Assembly (NCBI RefSeq): GCF_021155765.1
Contig: NC_060112.1
Location: forward strand, 2,914,001 to 2,978,000
Reading direction: 5' to 3'
Length of the DNA stretch: 64,000 nucleotides
DNA from: Diprion similis
Taxonomy: Eukaryota; Arthropoda; Insecta; Hymenoptera; Diprionidae
The notes beneath the pieces were generated by a model that was given only the letters and a program-made list of their open reading frames with translations, was not told where the DNA came from and did no database searches. Below are positions 1 through 17,940 of the stretch, piece after piece. Numbering within the stretch: the first letter of the stretch is position 1; every line of letters begins with the position of its first letter. The position numbers and the translations under genes were made by a program.

Positions 1-103
1 ATGCGGTGTACGACGTCAACATATTCTTACCAATCTCTAATTCCTTGTTATAAGCACGTGCATGAAATTTGTGAAAATCGTTGTTTCATTTTTCATGTAT
101 TAG

Positions 104-3100
104 ATGGCGAGCCAGCGTTTACAAATTGGTGTGGTTCGACTTGGCTGCTTTTTTAATGCTCAACTATGCTATCACGGGCATACATCGTTTTCTCCTGGAT
201 GATGTGCAAAAAGGACACTTTAAGGCAGTTGTCGAGTATTGCAAAGCTTACAGCGACAAGATTCCTCTGTCTTTTGTACTCGGTTTCTACGTCAGTATCG
301 TCATGACCAGGTGGTGGAATCAGTACATGATTATTCCTTGGCCCGACTCTATCGCAGTTTTTGTTTCTGCTACTATTCACGGCCAGGATGAACGCGGAAG
401 ACTTATGCGGCGTACCATTGTGAGGTACGGTAACCAGGTAGACGATAATTAATTACCGAAACTAACAAGCGGTATGGTTAAGATGGTCTTTATACTGGTT
501 TTAAGATATATTAAATTTTCTGTTTAGGATATACCCAAGTCATAGTCCAGTCAAAGAGCTGTCCAGGTAGAAATAAGACGTAAACAAGATTTGAAAGTGC
601 AACCTAAGTTAATCAAGTTGAATTTTGTTGAAACGATGTTACCATCATACAGAAGAAATTAAAAAAGCATGAATTTCAACTATAATTGAATATCACAATT
701 ATCGCATCATTTGACCGATTTCAATGAACTAGAGCTGATTTTGTCCTTGAATGAATTCTCTACAAATCAACGTAAGTCATATTTTCTAATTCACTTATCA
801 GTTTATCGATAAAACTTGATGAGTGAAATAATTATAACTGATGAATAGTAAACAAAAAAAAAAAAAAAAAACTCAAACGTTATCAAATATCTGACTTTGT
901 AAATTTTTAGAGAATTCATTTACAAACGAAACGAGCCCTAGTTCATTACAATCAGTAAAACGACGCAATTTTTACATTATAGAAACAATTCAGCAATTTG
1001 AGCTCTTCAAAGTCATCAATAATTGTGGTATCGTCACTGTAATTTATGGTTTTCTAATTTTTTTTATATTGATGGATTATTGTTTGAATCAAATTCAGCT
1101 CAATCAACTTCAGTTTGACTTTCAAACCTTTTTCACATGACAATTGTGCCTGGACGGTTTTTTCACTTGACTCTACGTTTGGTTTTTTTTTTGAACATGA
1201 GATGATTTATTTCTTTATATATTTACTTATTTATGATTTATTTACGGGTTGCCCCTTTACTGATAACGAGAGAATATAACACAACGATCAGTCCCAATTA
1301 CATTTCGTATATCAAAGTTGCTCTACTTTACTCTTTCTTTCAGATATGTCTGCGTTTGCTTGACTTTAGTGCTTACCAACATATCGCCCAGAGTTAAAAA
1401 GCGATTTCCAACATTGGAACACTTCGTTGACGCCGGTTTACTGCTGGAAAATGAATTGTCGATATTCCAAAGCCTGAACGCCAAGTTCCCAAAGCCTGGT
1501 AAACACTGGCTACCCATAGTATGGGCCTCGAGCATCGTTACTCGTGCTCGAAAAGAGGGCAGAGTGCGTGACGATTTTGCAGTGAAAACTTTGATCGATG
1601 AGTTAAATAAGTTTCGGGGAAACGCCGGAAGGCTCATACACTACGACATGATCAGCGTGCCTCTGGTCTACACTCAAGTCGTCACGCTGGCAGTTTACTC
1701 ATACTTTTTGACCTGCATCATGGGAAGGCAATGGACAGGTGATTTATCGGCGGAAGCAATCGACTTGTATTTTCCCTTTTTTACGACTCTCGAATTTCTA
1801 TTCTACATGGGCTGGTTGAAAGTGGCAGAAACATTGATAAATCCTTTCGGCGAGGATGACGACGACTTCGAAGTTAACTGGATAATAGACAGAAATTTAC
1901 AGGTAATATTACCTGATTTTAAACGTCGTTCGGTTCAAGTTATGGGACTGAATCGCCAAATTTTTCATTCACATCAAATTACAGGTCAGCTATCTGATCG
2001 TCGACGAAATGCATCATGAACATCCAGAGCTTATTCGGGATCAATATTGGGACGAAGTATTTCCAATGGAATTGCCTTACACAGCGGCTGCCCAGCCTTT
2101 CCGAGAAGAACATCCCGAGTCTTCAACCGCTGGTATTCAACTCTCCGCTGCTCAACAAGAATTGCAGCCATCATCGGTCAGGATTGAAGATCTGGCACCG
2201 GAGTACAATTCCAAATTTCACAATGATCTAGCAGACGATGCTGCATCGGGTATACACTTTACCGCAGGTGGAAAAATGTCAAGGTAATCTCGTCTCTGCT
2301 ATTTAACGGAAGATTTTTTTCGCTTTCATCAATTTGAACGAAATTTATGAAATTACGGAAACGATTCAGTTTCAAAATAGTTTGGAGTGTAATATTATTG
2401 CACAGTTTAAATTCAAATGTTTATAATTCAATAATCACTCATTGTTTGTCTCCTCCTTTTTTTATTTTGCACACTCCACTTACGCAGCCCAAACTGGCTG
2501 ATGGATTATTTTTACAACGGATTGTAAGTTGTTTTCTTGCAAAAAAAAAAACTTAATGCACTGTAAATCAATGTTGTATTGTTACGTTGGCTAACGTTTG
2601 ATCATGTTTCATGGAATTATTATCTGCTCTTAATTTTCATTTTATATAATTTGTTCGAACAATATAACGCATGTAATTGGCAGTTCTCTAGGCTGAGTAA
2701 CAATTTTTATACAATTATTGGAAACTTAAATTCTGAGTTAAAAACATCAGATAGATTTTCGAATTAATCTTCTTCAGTTTGGAACGCCTTGATGTCGATA
2801 GAAATATTATACTTCTGTACTAAATTACTATTGTTGTGCGTCTGTGTATATACGGTGTAAATTGACCAAACAGATACAGCTTTGTATCAAAAAAGAAGAA
2901 AAATTTATTCCATTTCTTCCTTTTCTTTATTTTCAATTACTTCACCCACACAGAAGTGGAAGCAGGGTCAGTACCAGAGAGCGCAGATTTAGCGGGGGCT
3001 CAACACCTAGTAATATTGGCGGTTCGCTCACGAGGGTAAACAGCGTAACTAACGTCCTACGGAGGCTTTTCAGTAGAGAGGATAGACCCGACGGTAATAA

Positions 3101-3920
3101 AACAAACGACGATACCAGGGCACCAGGAAAAATACCAAATTCAAACTCTGCAGCTTCTTTACAGCAGTCTCGATACGCCGGTATGAAACAATTTTTCATC
3201 CTACCAAAATGCTTGAAGATCCCAACTAAATAAAGTTCAACTAATGACTAATCGATGGCTGTTGCTCCTAGGTGGCGGATCGATGAGAATCGGAGTGATT
3301 GAGGAGGTTGACGAACAGATGACCATGACGTCGATGCGACCGGAGACTAGACCTCATGTGCAAAGCATTTTCCCACAGGGAGCACCACCTCCTTCTGCTC
3401 CTATGAACGTTCCGGGAACAGTTTCCCCAATCAATGGTCGAAATGGTGGTGAAATTCTGTCAACCAGCGCACCTGCTGCCGCAATCAGACTTCCCAGTGC
3501 GCCGAGGTATCGAATTAAACTTATTCCCATAATCCGACATGATAAAGGTCAGTTCCGTTATCTTTAGTCCCTTCCATTTTCAGAACCCAACGCAGTACAC
3601 AATCGGCTCGATCAAGTGCTCACTTCGAGTCTGCACCGGGCTTTGAGATGGGACCTGTCAACGATATGGATAATATTAGCATGAGTAGTACAAGTACGAT
3701 GAATTCGGACGACGAATTTTTAAAGCTCAAAACTGAAAGGGAGAAACAACGGCGGGATAAAGCGGTTTTAAAGCTTGCCCGAAGCATTAGCGCCCAGACG
3801 CAGATAAATCACGCAGGAAATCTTAATGCGAGTGATTCAGAGGCTCTTTTAACGGAGCTCGCGCAAACCTCTCGTATTTCGATTAGGCCTAGGAACGATA
3901 ACTACACCGATCACGTTTAG
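104..3920 (+). CDS. Best1: Bestrophin family calcium-activated chloride channel (5' end outside window)
   Basis: Plasma-membrane anion channel of the bestrophin family. Exons read as 104-424, 1344-1902, 1985-2283, 2954-3180, 3272-3506 and 3584-3920 (stop). All junctions keep phase and have GT-AG ends, giving about 658 residues. The start codon and roughly the first 30 residues lie upstream of base 1. Seen directly: the family core SFVLGFYVSIVMTRWWNQY near the beginning, FVSATIHGQDERGRLMRRT, SPRVKKRFP, HWLPIVWASSIVTRARKEGR, SVPLVYTQVVTLAVYSYFLT, and the acidic Ca2+-clasp segment NPFGEDDDDFEVNW at the end of exon 2. The tail (exons 4-6) is Ser/Arg-rich, low in complexity and poorly conserved, as is usual for this family. 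Exon 3 ends in KMSR and joins exon 4 by a split Arg codon. An orthologue of Drosophila Best1 is the best fit; which insect paralogue it is stays an inference. Confidence 0.93.
560..1157. repeat. Foldback (long inverted-repeat) element, family A copy 1, in bestrophin intron
   Basis: The two halves of this stretch are diverged reverse complements of each other. The left outer end (GTCCAGG near 561) matches the right outer end (CCTGGAC near 1149). Both arms then share CTTTCAAA and a cluster around a GAATTC motif next to the central spacer (about 762 and 912). Arms are roughly 190-230 bp with an AT-rich centre that holds an A-run. There is no ORF. It is related to the element at about 51.5-52.2 kb. 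No clean target-site duplication could be read. The ends are approximate. Confidence 0.6.
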
Positions 3921-6418
3921 CGCCTGAAATAATTTAGGTGAATTCTTTTCTCTTTCTTTCTCTTCGTCTATACTGTATTACATTTCATCGTAGGTGCGTT
4001 AAACGATCTGCACTTCAAGTGGAATTCTCCCACTATCGATAGTTAACAGTGATGACACGGAATTCATGAGGTGTGTGGATTTCCGTCGACTAATGTTTTT
4101 TCGTACGACACTAGCGCTTTTTTAAAAGTCTTTTTGTCATGTATATTACCGTCGTAAAGACACACTTGTCACTGCTCAATATTTGAGACACGTATTACAT
4201 TCCCGTAATACATAATGTTGTTACTATATGACGAAATCAGTATAAAAAGAATTGTTTTAAATATATACTCTATGGTAAGCAATTCCATGCAAAGTCGAAC
4301 TGTACTTAGAGAATTTTTATAGTGAGTAACGTTTATTATTCAATTCACAACATGTTTTGTTGTTTTTTGCTATTTTCTTTTTTTTTTATGCAACGAGACG
4401 CGATAATTTTATCGCACTTGTAAATATTAGTTGAAATTCAACAAATTTAGTATCTTGTATAATTTTATCTAGACCTAGGTATTTAGAATTTAGTAATTCA
4501 AGTTTGTATTTAAAAATCAACACGAGTTAGAGAAGCTTCAATGATCGGTTAAACTAGTTAGATTATTTTAATTATTTGATTGATAACTTTAGATGCTAAA
4601 CTAAATCGAATAATACCTGGGTTGTGGTCGGCTAAGTTTATTATATTTTCTTTGATTTTACTACGCATATTATTTATATCCACGAGTGACGAGATATATG
4701 AAACGTCGTTGACGTATTATTTATTATTACTAATATTATTATTGTTGTTGTGTTTATTTTTATTATTTTTAAAGAACAAACAAGCGGTCATAGGCTAACG
4801 GTGCTGTAGGTTTTTTTTCGTTCGTTACATATCGTATTTTGCGATAAATATTTATAAACACATGAAAAACTTGAAACGATACAGATCCTTCGATATGGTC
4901 AAAGTATTATCTTATATCTACTAATGTGTTTTTCGAATCATTCGCTGTTGAAGACAATTGTCTGAAGATGATAACACTCATAATAATAAACCGCCAATCT
5001 TGTGTGGCGTAGTTCCTCGTATTATTATTGTTATGAGTGTTGTTATTGTTTTCTTTTCATTTTTTGTGAAATGGCGAGAGATAATAATAGATAAGAGAAT
5101 AGATAGACATCAAAGTTAATCATTCGGTAATCAAGAATTGTAACCAGAATAACGCTTCCTTGCACTCGGAATCCAGTTTACGAAAATTAATGAAAGTGAA
5201 ATTCGCCTACGCACTTTTTTATTGCGCCGTACAAATATTTAGGAAGTTTAAAATACATATTATACCGTTGTACTGAAATTACGAAAAAAAAGGAACAACA
5301 TTTTACCTGCACAGTGCAATTTTACTAGCCACGTATTTAAGTACGAAATAAATAAATTATTTAAGCCTTATTATGTCACATATAGGCATATTTTCGGGTG
5401 CCTTTACGCTGTGCCTGCGTTTTTAATACGGAAAGTTTTAGGTGACCCATTAGCTTGTTATTCACGCTATGCTCAAATTCACGCAATGCTCAAATTTCAA
5501 AAACTTATACTTACATATATTCTCTAAGAAGTATTGAAATCTGCTAACATTCCGACAATAATATGTTTTCTCCACATTTATATAACGAAATCGCAAATTT
5601 CTCTTCGTAATATGTTGGGTAGTAATATATTTATATTACGTATATTCAATACCCTTTGCTACGATATTGTACTTAAGTAATTATCTATAACATAGATAAC
5701 CTAATTAAGGTCTGGAAATTTGAAGGAAAAAGAGCGTATATTAGACCAGTCACTGACTATAGTATCCAATTAATTATACGTATTTTTGTTTGTTTTTCAA
5801 TTCTATGAAATCTGTATTGTTCTGTTGCAACGATGCGTTAAATACAGAATGATGCGGCTAGCTTAAGCTATATATAATAGGAAACAAGTACTGAACGAAT
5901 ATAAACTATTTTTTATTGGTTGTTCTGTACGTAAAACATTGTCATTTAAGATAGGCTCGCTGTCTCGTTATATGGTTCAAATTTATCTTGTATGTTAATA
6001 CTTTTAATTATTAATTCTCGATTGCCATCCAAAGATTCCAAGGATTGGATAATTGGTGCTTGACTTGTGCGCTGGGTTACACGTCAGTTATCATTGTTTT
6101 ACCAGTATTATGGTTTTGCAACAAATAACCTATGTCAAATCGCATCTATATGTGTAATAAGCAATAAGGGTTTCTTTAAATTTTAAAAGACGATCAAAAA
6201 TTTTTTGTAAGGTTTCGGAAGTTGAGGTATATTACAAAAATCTTCGAAGAACGTGTTTTATTCATAATGAAGACAGATGAAAAGAATAAAAGATAATAAT
6301 AATTATTAAAAATTGTAGTTATTAAATAGATAGCAATTTTGGAAATGTTGAAAAAATTAGTAATTTCTTCAAGTAAATAAAAAATAAATTTGAAGTGATT
6401 TTTCCTAATTGCGATTTA
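3921..6418. other. Intergenic, convergent side of bestrophin and HemK
   Basis: AT-rich stretch between the bestrophin stop and the HemK stop, so it holds the two 3' untranslated regions. I saw no coding exon here: the short reading frames (for example 4580-4798) are TTA/TTG-rich low-complexity sequence. A 70-base hairpin is noted separately at 4970-5044. Confidence 0.6.
4970..5044 (+). other. Hairpin, about 17-bp stem plus inner stem
   Basis: AACACTCATAATAATAA (4973-4989) pairs with TTATTATTGTTATGAGTG (5022-5039), with one mismatch. An inner GCCA/TGGC pair lies around the loop. The size suits a precursor microRNA or a structured 3' UTR element downstream of bestrophin, but AT-rich palindromes also arise by chance. 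Confidence 0.35.
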
Positions 6419-8203
6419 TCAGTCTAATTTTGATAATTCAACAAACCTATCGTTGTTGCAATAATCTTTGTACGTGTGTTCGAGCTTTAGTTTCAAATCT
6501 GTATATTTTTTGGTGAAGAATTCAATGTATTCCGGATGCATAGGATCGACTTCCATGAACAGCAAACCTCTGGGAATCAATGCTTTTGACGCATACTTCA
6601 GGACTGCTTTTATCAAGTTTAAACCATCCTTACCTCCGTCTAAAGCCCTGAGATCCTCATATCTGTTGAAAATAAATTAAAAACAGAAAGATCATTTAGA
6701 ATGGGACGTCAGTTCAATTTCTATTCATCGACAAGTTAAATCACGTCAAAGATCACACAATGAATTCTTTACATTTTTATTTCTGGTGCTAATTCCATTA
6801 ATTTTTCAGTCGGTATGTATGGCGGATTGCTGACGATTATATCGAACTGCTGCTTGTCAAAATCAATACCATGATCAGAGTCATTCAGAGATTTAATTGT
6901 ACCGTTCTCCCTAAGAGCTGCGTTTACGATTCTCAACTTCTCCTGCAGTCCTAAAATCTCAGCATTCTGTCTGGTCAATTCGCAAGCGTATAAACTTTTG
7001 TCTACAGACGTGCACTGAATCTAAAAATGAATTAAAAGGTAAGTTGGTACATTTGACATGGAGATAATCAATCGATGACCATTAGAAATCCGACAACAGG
7101 GCTGCAAACAGAAAACTTTCTCTGCAACAGATGAAAAGGGTAACTTTTCGACTTGAAAAAGTGTTTGTAATAAACCAGATATTAAATAAATGGAATTGCA
7201 AAGAACGGGGAAAAACGAATTAAGAAGTGAGACTTTATTGCCTGTGATGTTGCCATTTGGTTGCTCGCGTGAACCAAAGCTAAAGAGATAGCTCCAGAGC
7301 CGCAGCCGATATCCAGTACTATGTAATGACTATTCTTAGCTTCCGCCATTCTCTTGAGCACGACGTCAACAAGAATTTCGGTTTCTGGTCGTGGTATGAA
7401 GATGGGAGGGACTAGTTTCAGCGTAATATCTCTGAAGTCCCATTCACCGATGATATATTGCACAGGCATTCTGAAAAATTATGTGGACTGCTGAAAAACA
7501 TGCGGCATTGAATAAAGTTAAACATGAAATATTGCATGAACAAGAACTGCGCACCTTGACATTCTGCATTGACAAAGGGATTGAAGCTTGATTATTTGGT
7601 CTGGGGACAGCCGCTGTTCCGGCGCATCAGCCAAGTCCATTATCTGAATAAGGTGTTGGTACTGTAGGGCTGGATGTCAGATTCTTTCTTAGAATACAAG
7701 AGATACACCCCCCTTATGGTCTATGAAGAAATCTGGGATTACAAATTTTAAAAGCGGTTCTCCTCTCATTTTACTTTGATGTTATGTCTGATCCCGGTTT
7801 GCAATTACAGACTGATAGATCATAGATTCTTAGGTCTGCTGATGCATTGCGTTAGTGTAAATATCCCCCTTAATGGTGTCAAAAGTTTTTTATGATCATA
7901 ATTTTCTATGAATCTTAGGCATACCTTTTTCGAGCCGAGTACGTGAGCGAGAATATGTTCGATTGATTCAACAGGTTCCGAAATACCCTCATTTTCAAAC
8001 CGGTGACTCCAGTGTTTGATTATTTCACAAATTGTATCAGGCTCACCCTCGTTGATTCTTGTGCTAAGATATTTCAGCCCATTTGTCAACTCTTTTCTCC
8101 TTATCTTCACGGTATGGGTTTTGCAACCTGATAACATCGGCCCCCTACAAATTCGCAACATTTTTAATGTCATCATTGTTTTCAATAATGTAAATTTTAA
8201 CAA
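6419..8203 (-). CDS. HEMK1: HemK-type peptide-chain-release-factor N5-glutamine methyltransferase
   Basis: S-adenosylmethionine-dependent enzyme that methylates the glutamine of the GGQ motif of release factors; this longer eukaryotic form acts on mitochondrial factors. Exons on the minus strand: 8203-7925, 7643-7555, 7470-7242, 7020-6773 and 6662-6419, 362 residues with all phases consistent. Visible: a basic, hydrophobic N-terminus that could serve mitochondrial import; the helical domain ending RMPVQYIIGEWDFRD; IPRPETEILVD; SAM motif I VLDIGCGSGAISLAL; and the catalytic VSNPPYIPTE motif in exon 4. The small exon 7643-7555 is needed to join HVLGSKK to MPVQYII. Intron 3 must begin with GC (GCAATA after CAG) to keep frame. 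The start at 8203 is the most upstream Met; internal Mets a few codons later are possible. HEMK2/N6AMT1 is excluded by the HemK-type N-terminal domain. Confidence 0.93.
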
Positions 8204-9855
8204 ACTTCTTTTCTCCTCTACGGCTTATATCACACACAGGCGCATGAATATAATTTAACTCGGTTGTCGCCAGATGACGCCAATTCCGTATTTACATGAT
8301 AAGGTATTGACGCCTACGAGACCTTACAAAATTTTTTTATGTGATATCCAAGTTGCGGCTCAACCGGCGTATTAAAAAAATCAATCAACTGAAATTCGGG
8401 ATGCAGGTAAGGATGCATAGACACTGAAGGAGATAATTAGGTGTGCAGATGGAAAATTCCATTAGTATCGTCAGATAGAATGTCGAAAAATAATTGACAC
8501 GTATTTTTTCTTATTTTAATTCAACGTTCCCTAACAAAGATATAGCAGTTTGAAATTGACGCGCAACGCACAATGTGCTTAGATATAGATATACTACAAT
8601 GTGAAAAATGTGTAACATTATGACGTCACGCGGGATTCGATTTACTATATCTTTGTTAATAAAAATTGAATTGAAAAAAGAAAAAACATGTGTAAATTAC
8701 TTTTCGACATTCTATCTGACGATATTAATGAAATTTTTCATTTGCACATCTAATTTTTTTTCGAAACTGTCGCTAGAATGCATTTGGATTTCAACTTAAC
8801 TAAAAATTTCGGATACAAGCTGATCCAATGGAGTTATTGAATTATGAATCAATTATTTCTGATCTACAGCATCGAATAGTTTTCAAGTATCGTTTATATG
8901 GAAGAACAATTATAGTATATTCTGTTTCGATAGGTTTTGGCGCAGGGCTTTCATGAAACTCGCAAGATCTGACGATATAAACAGAGAGGCAATAATCTGG
9001 GTAGATGAATTATCAATCCAGCATGAATCCGCTTTAACCACTATACTACGAATTAAAAATGTAAAAATTTAAGGTTGATTGTAAGCATATTATATATATA
9101 CACATGCACACACATATATATATAGAGGGATGATATTAGCTGCGCAATTAGAGCACCACTTCATCATATGTTACATCGAATTATGTGCGTTTAATAAAGA
9201 AATACATTTATCATTCTTGTTACCATTTTTATCATCGCGCGAATATGTATAAAAGGAAAGAGTGACCTTGATAGTAGCGGTTTCGACACTGATATGATCT
9301 CGTAATTATTTATAGTGGAGCGTGTGTGTAAGAAAACTGTGAACCTATAACGAAAGCGAAGTCGATGACAGAGTTCGATAATACTCTCCTCTGAGGTTCT
9401 TTGCTCATAAAGGGAGTCAACCATAGCTTCTCGAGGCTCACGTGTCAGTCGCCGAGTGACCGTCAACAAAACGAGATCATTTTGTTCCTCTACATATTAA
9501 TACATACAAGTACATTAATTTTATCAAATTTATCATCACCAGCGCGTGGATTTAATTTCGTTGTACACGTGAATTGAGTATAACGTGCCATCTAACTTCT
9601 GCACACTCGTTTAGTTTCCTCTCTTTGCATTGAATCAAAGTTTGACAACAAGAGAATTTCAAAGAAGTTGACTCTCAATTCTTTCTTGGATTACAATCAT
9701 TCGTATTGGAATTATTAATTTTATCGTAGACGATTTTTTTTATTCACTTTTTAATTTCTTTAAGTAATTGTACAAAATTCATCACACATTATCTGTTTTC
9801 TACCGCGTTAGGCTCTGGTGAATATACAGAACGCCGTGAGAGATTTGTCTGAGCG
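8204..9855. other. Divergent intergenic region between HemK and vermilion
   Basis: Shared upstream region of two divergently transcribed genes. It holds one foldback element (8435-8755) and a TA/CA microsatellite near 9094-9124. The minus-strand frame at 9191-9469 matches no family I know and looks like chance. No TATA box can be assigned with confidence. Confidence 0.5.
8435..8755. repeat. Foldback (MITE-like) element, family B
   Basis: About 320 bp made of two arms of about 130 bp in inverted orientation. AATTAGGTGTG at 8435 pairs with CACATCTAATT at 8745-8755, and both arms carry ATCGTCAGATAGAATGTCGA and AACAAAGATATAG in opposite senses. The centre is a 60-bp spacer. No protein is encoded. 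The size and structure fit a non-autonomous palindromic DNA transposon. No convincing target-site duplication is visible. Confidence 0.7.
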
Positions 9856-14695
<4,840 letters not shown>

Positions 14696-15662
14696 ACTAT
14701 AATTCACGCATCCGAATGATATGCGATTTGCTTCATGTCAACACCGGAAAGGGGGATAAATGAAGAGTCAAGTTTTACGTTCATGAGACGTAGTAAAGTT
14801 ATTATAATAATTCTGGCAATAATTCAACACATCTACTTATAAGTGTGTCACAAGATTGTATCGCTCTGTTTCCTAATCACAAACACCTAAATCGAGCTAT
14901 CAGAGCAAACATTCTGACTTAGACGTTCACATTTGATGGCTAAAGGATAATATTGTGTAAATAGTTTCGTATGTTATTTTATTTATCATACACCCGATTT
15001 ATTGAAGAGATCAAATTTTTATTCGAACATATTCGTCAGTACTGAATCACAGGTTTTACATTTTTAATGATATTGGTGTACTTTAGCAGATTACGTGTCT
15101 AGTTGTAGATTTGAGCGGGAATAATAAGAATGATGGTAACGTTCTCGTTTTGAGTCTATATTTTCTTAATTTTCACGATAGAAATTGAAGTTATTTTGAG
15201 TTTTTAGCTTCCTACCCATCCGGCATTTGAATACTTTCTGTATAACTAGTAATATGCTTGATTTTAAACGTATAATCGACGAGTTAATTAATTTTAATAT
15301 GTAGATAATTTCCTAGCAACAGTGGTACGCTAATACTGTCGTACGTATGCGAACGTACTTATATTAAGAGACCTGTGTTACTTATTGAAGTTATTAATTA
15401 TTGCGAATACTATACACATGTACCTATATTTATAAAATTAAAAAAAGATAAACATATAACGTGCATACTATCGATGTGCCTGTGTTGCATATTAAAACGT
15501 TACTCGCGTAAAACTACACATAAGTAAAGTTTTTTCCTCATTTCACACATTAAATTTTGAACAAACGAATTGCAGCCACAGCGTATTTCATAAAAACAGT
15601 ATGTTGCATGAAAACATACGTAATATGAGTATAAAAAGGAAGAGCCACGCGACTTTTCTCAT
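14696..15662. other. Convergent 3' region, vermilion and cathepsin O
   Basis: Untranslated and intergenic AT-rich DNA between two convergent stop codons. No gene or repeat was recognised. Confidence 0.6.
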
Positions 15663-17528
15663 CTACGCGACATCCAATGACGATACTTGATTGGCGATAC
15701 CTGCGAACAGAATTCAACAGTGCAATAAATCCGCGACCAATGGTTGAAAAACAAAAGAGAGAAAAAAAATACCAAATAGAAAAGTAATCTCTCACCGCAA
15801 AGATTACCGTAAGCTGCGAGGTACAGGTAACCATTTTCGCCAAAATTCTCACCCCAAGAATTTCTGACAATGTAAAAAGGTACGGAGGTGCTCAAATCGT
15901 AGCCAACGATCTGAACCGCGTGATTCAGACTCTTGAACCCGCCGTCACAGTGGAATTGAATTACACCTCCCAGATAGTTTTGCCACGATAAAGCATTCAC
16001 CGCTGCAGCAACTGGACCATGGCTGACAAGGATTTCCATCAACGATTCTTCGGCGTCTACGTAACTGGCGGTAAAAGAAAAAGCCATACTTCCAGAATTC
16101 CGAGCAATTAGAACACCTAAGCGATGTTTTTTAGAGTTTCGAATGAGTAAACGGGTGGCATGCAGTTCAGGCGTATACGTACTTGTCGCACGTGAAATCC
16201 ATAATCTGCACGCCAAATGTCCCAGCGGATGACGAATCTTCCCTGAAAAACAGATTAATATTGATATTGCAAAGAGGATCATTTATTTCAATTAATACAT
16301 CGACGTGGTCATTTTATACTTCTTCAATTGGCAAGTGTCCGTTCTCCACGTCATCGGGTACGCGGGTTCCTCCTGGATTTTGACCCGCGTTGCCGTCAAC
16401 CACATCAACAGACTGCAAATATCACCGCCGTTGCAACCGAAGTTACTATTTCCGGCGCAATCAATCATCTGATAATGAAAACAACGCATCAGTTTCTCGT
16501 GAACAATGTGTTGGTATATTTCAGTCCATACTGCTGCATTTTATACCTCTTGAACACTGAGTGCGTGCAACGTGCCATTTTTGATCGCAAACATCGTTTC
16601 GGCTACTTCAACGGTGCTGAATGCCCAGCAAGCACCACAATTCATTTGGTTTCGAATCGGCGTCACGAATCCGGTTTCTCTCCAGTCGAATTTTACTGGT
16701 AACCCGGTGGTAGATCGCCGCAATCTGTTCTTCTCACTGCTGCCGTCTCGATCTTTAGTATTATCCCGATTGTGCCGGTGCGAGTGATGATGTGAGTGAT
16801 GGAGATGCCGCATTCCTCGAGAGGATAAATCAGGGCGTAAATAAGAGTTCGCAAACTCGTCCTCGGACATGTCGGAAAATTCTGTAACCCCGTATCGAGC
16901 ACTTTCTTTCGATGTTCGCTTGGCGTTCATCTCCTCAATGTGTCGGAGGGATTGCTAATTTTATTCAAACAAAACAATTGAAATCGCTAATGTAACATTG
17001 TCTGTTAATTATAATTTATCGTGATATCATTCAGACTCTGACGCATAGAAGCCTCAGCCTTGTGACGGTAGCGGCATAAATAAGATGCGTATAAATTTTA
17101 TCGCAACGGTTATAACGTTATACGTAAATATTTGTGAACAAAAATGACAAGTGAGCGATAAAGCCGCAGACTTAGATAAAGCAGCCGCGGAAAGCCTCAC
17201 AAATATGTCTACACGTGTTACAGCGTGAGCGATAATTGGCTTCAGAATATGGCGCGAAATCTAACACAGTGCTCATTTGAATTGAATCAATTTGGAGGTA
17301 ATCAGATTGTAGACAGTCAACGCCACCTACCTGAAACTTGCGAAATCTTTCGTCGTACTCTGCAGGTGATCTTGTATAAGGTTTCTTAAATTTTTCAACA
17401 TAAGTCTTGAACAATTTTAGGTCGTTTTCGGTGTTGTCGGGCTCGATCTTGATCGGTATTGCCAGGAAGCACAGACTCACGACCCCGATTGTGGTTATCA
17501 CCGTTTTCCACTCCATGACAATTGGCAT
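15663..17528 (-). CDS. CTSO: Cathepsin O-like papain-family cysteine peptidase
   Basis: Secretory/lysosomal C1A cysteine protease made as a pre-pro-enzyme. Exons on the minus strand: 17528-17331, 16954-16547, 16468-16320, 16242-16183, 16064-15796 and 15700-15663, 373 residues with all phases consistent. Visible: an N-terminal hydrophobic signal (TTIGVVSLCFLAIP), an I29 pro-domain (YGVTEFSDMSEDEF), the oxyanion Gln and active-site Cys in RNQMNCGACWAFS, the cathepsin O-type DCAGNSNFGCNGG, SWQNYLGGVIQFHC, the active-site His in LNHAVQIVGYD and the Asn in IVRNSWGENFG, ending CGIANQVSSLDVA. The last phrase and SWQ.YLGG point to cathepsin O rather than L or F. The protein is about 50 residues longer than vertebrate CTSO because of a His-rich stretch (HLHHSHHHSHRHNRD) at the end of the pro-peptide. 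Start: the Met at 17528, or the one four codons on at 17516, is equally possible. Confidence 0.9.
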
Positions 17529-17940
17529 GAAAAATTTTACATTACAGATTTACACAGCTTTATTATATCAACAAAGTACACTACCCTGTTTCTAACCTAT
17601 ATCAACAATCCGGAGTATACGTGCAAGCGACAACTAAATATACCTCCCGAGAAAATGTATTGTTATCTAATTACTGAGGTGCCTCCTGCTTATAATGACT
17701 ATTCTTTTATTCAATTAATCCCCACCGCAACTGCGGCCTGACCTAGCCTCTCTGTTCTTCTTATGCGGGATGCCTTATCGTGTCGCCACGATGATGCACA
17801 CGCACCCCGCACACTCGGCACATATTACTTATGTGATTTGTAAACACATAGGTGTGTAGTTACATACGAAGCTTTCACATTTCATCCATTCTCTTATCTT
17901 CGCTCCTGCTGATAGACAAAAGTGCAATTACACGTGCAAA

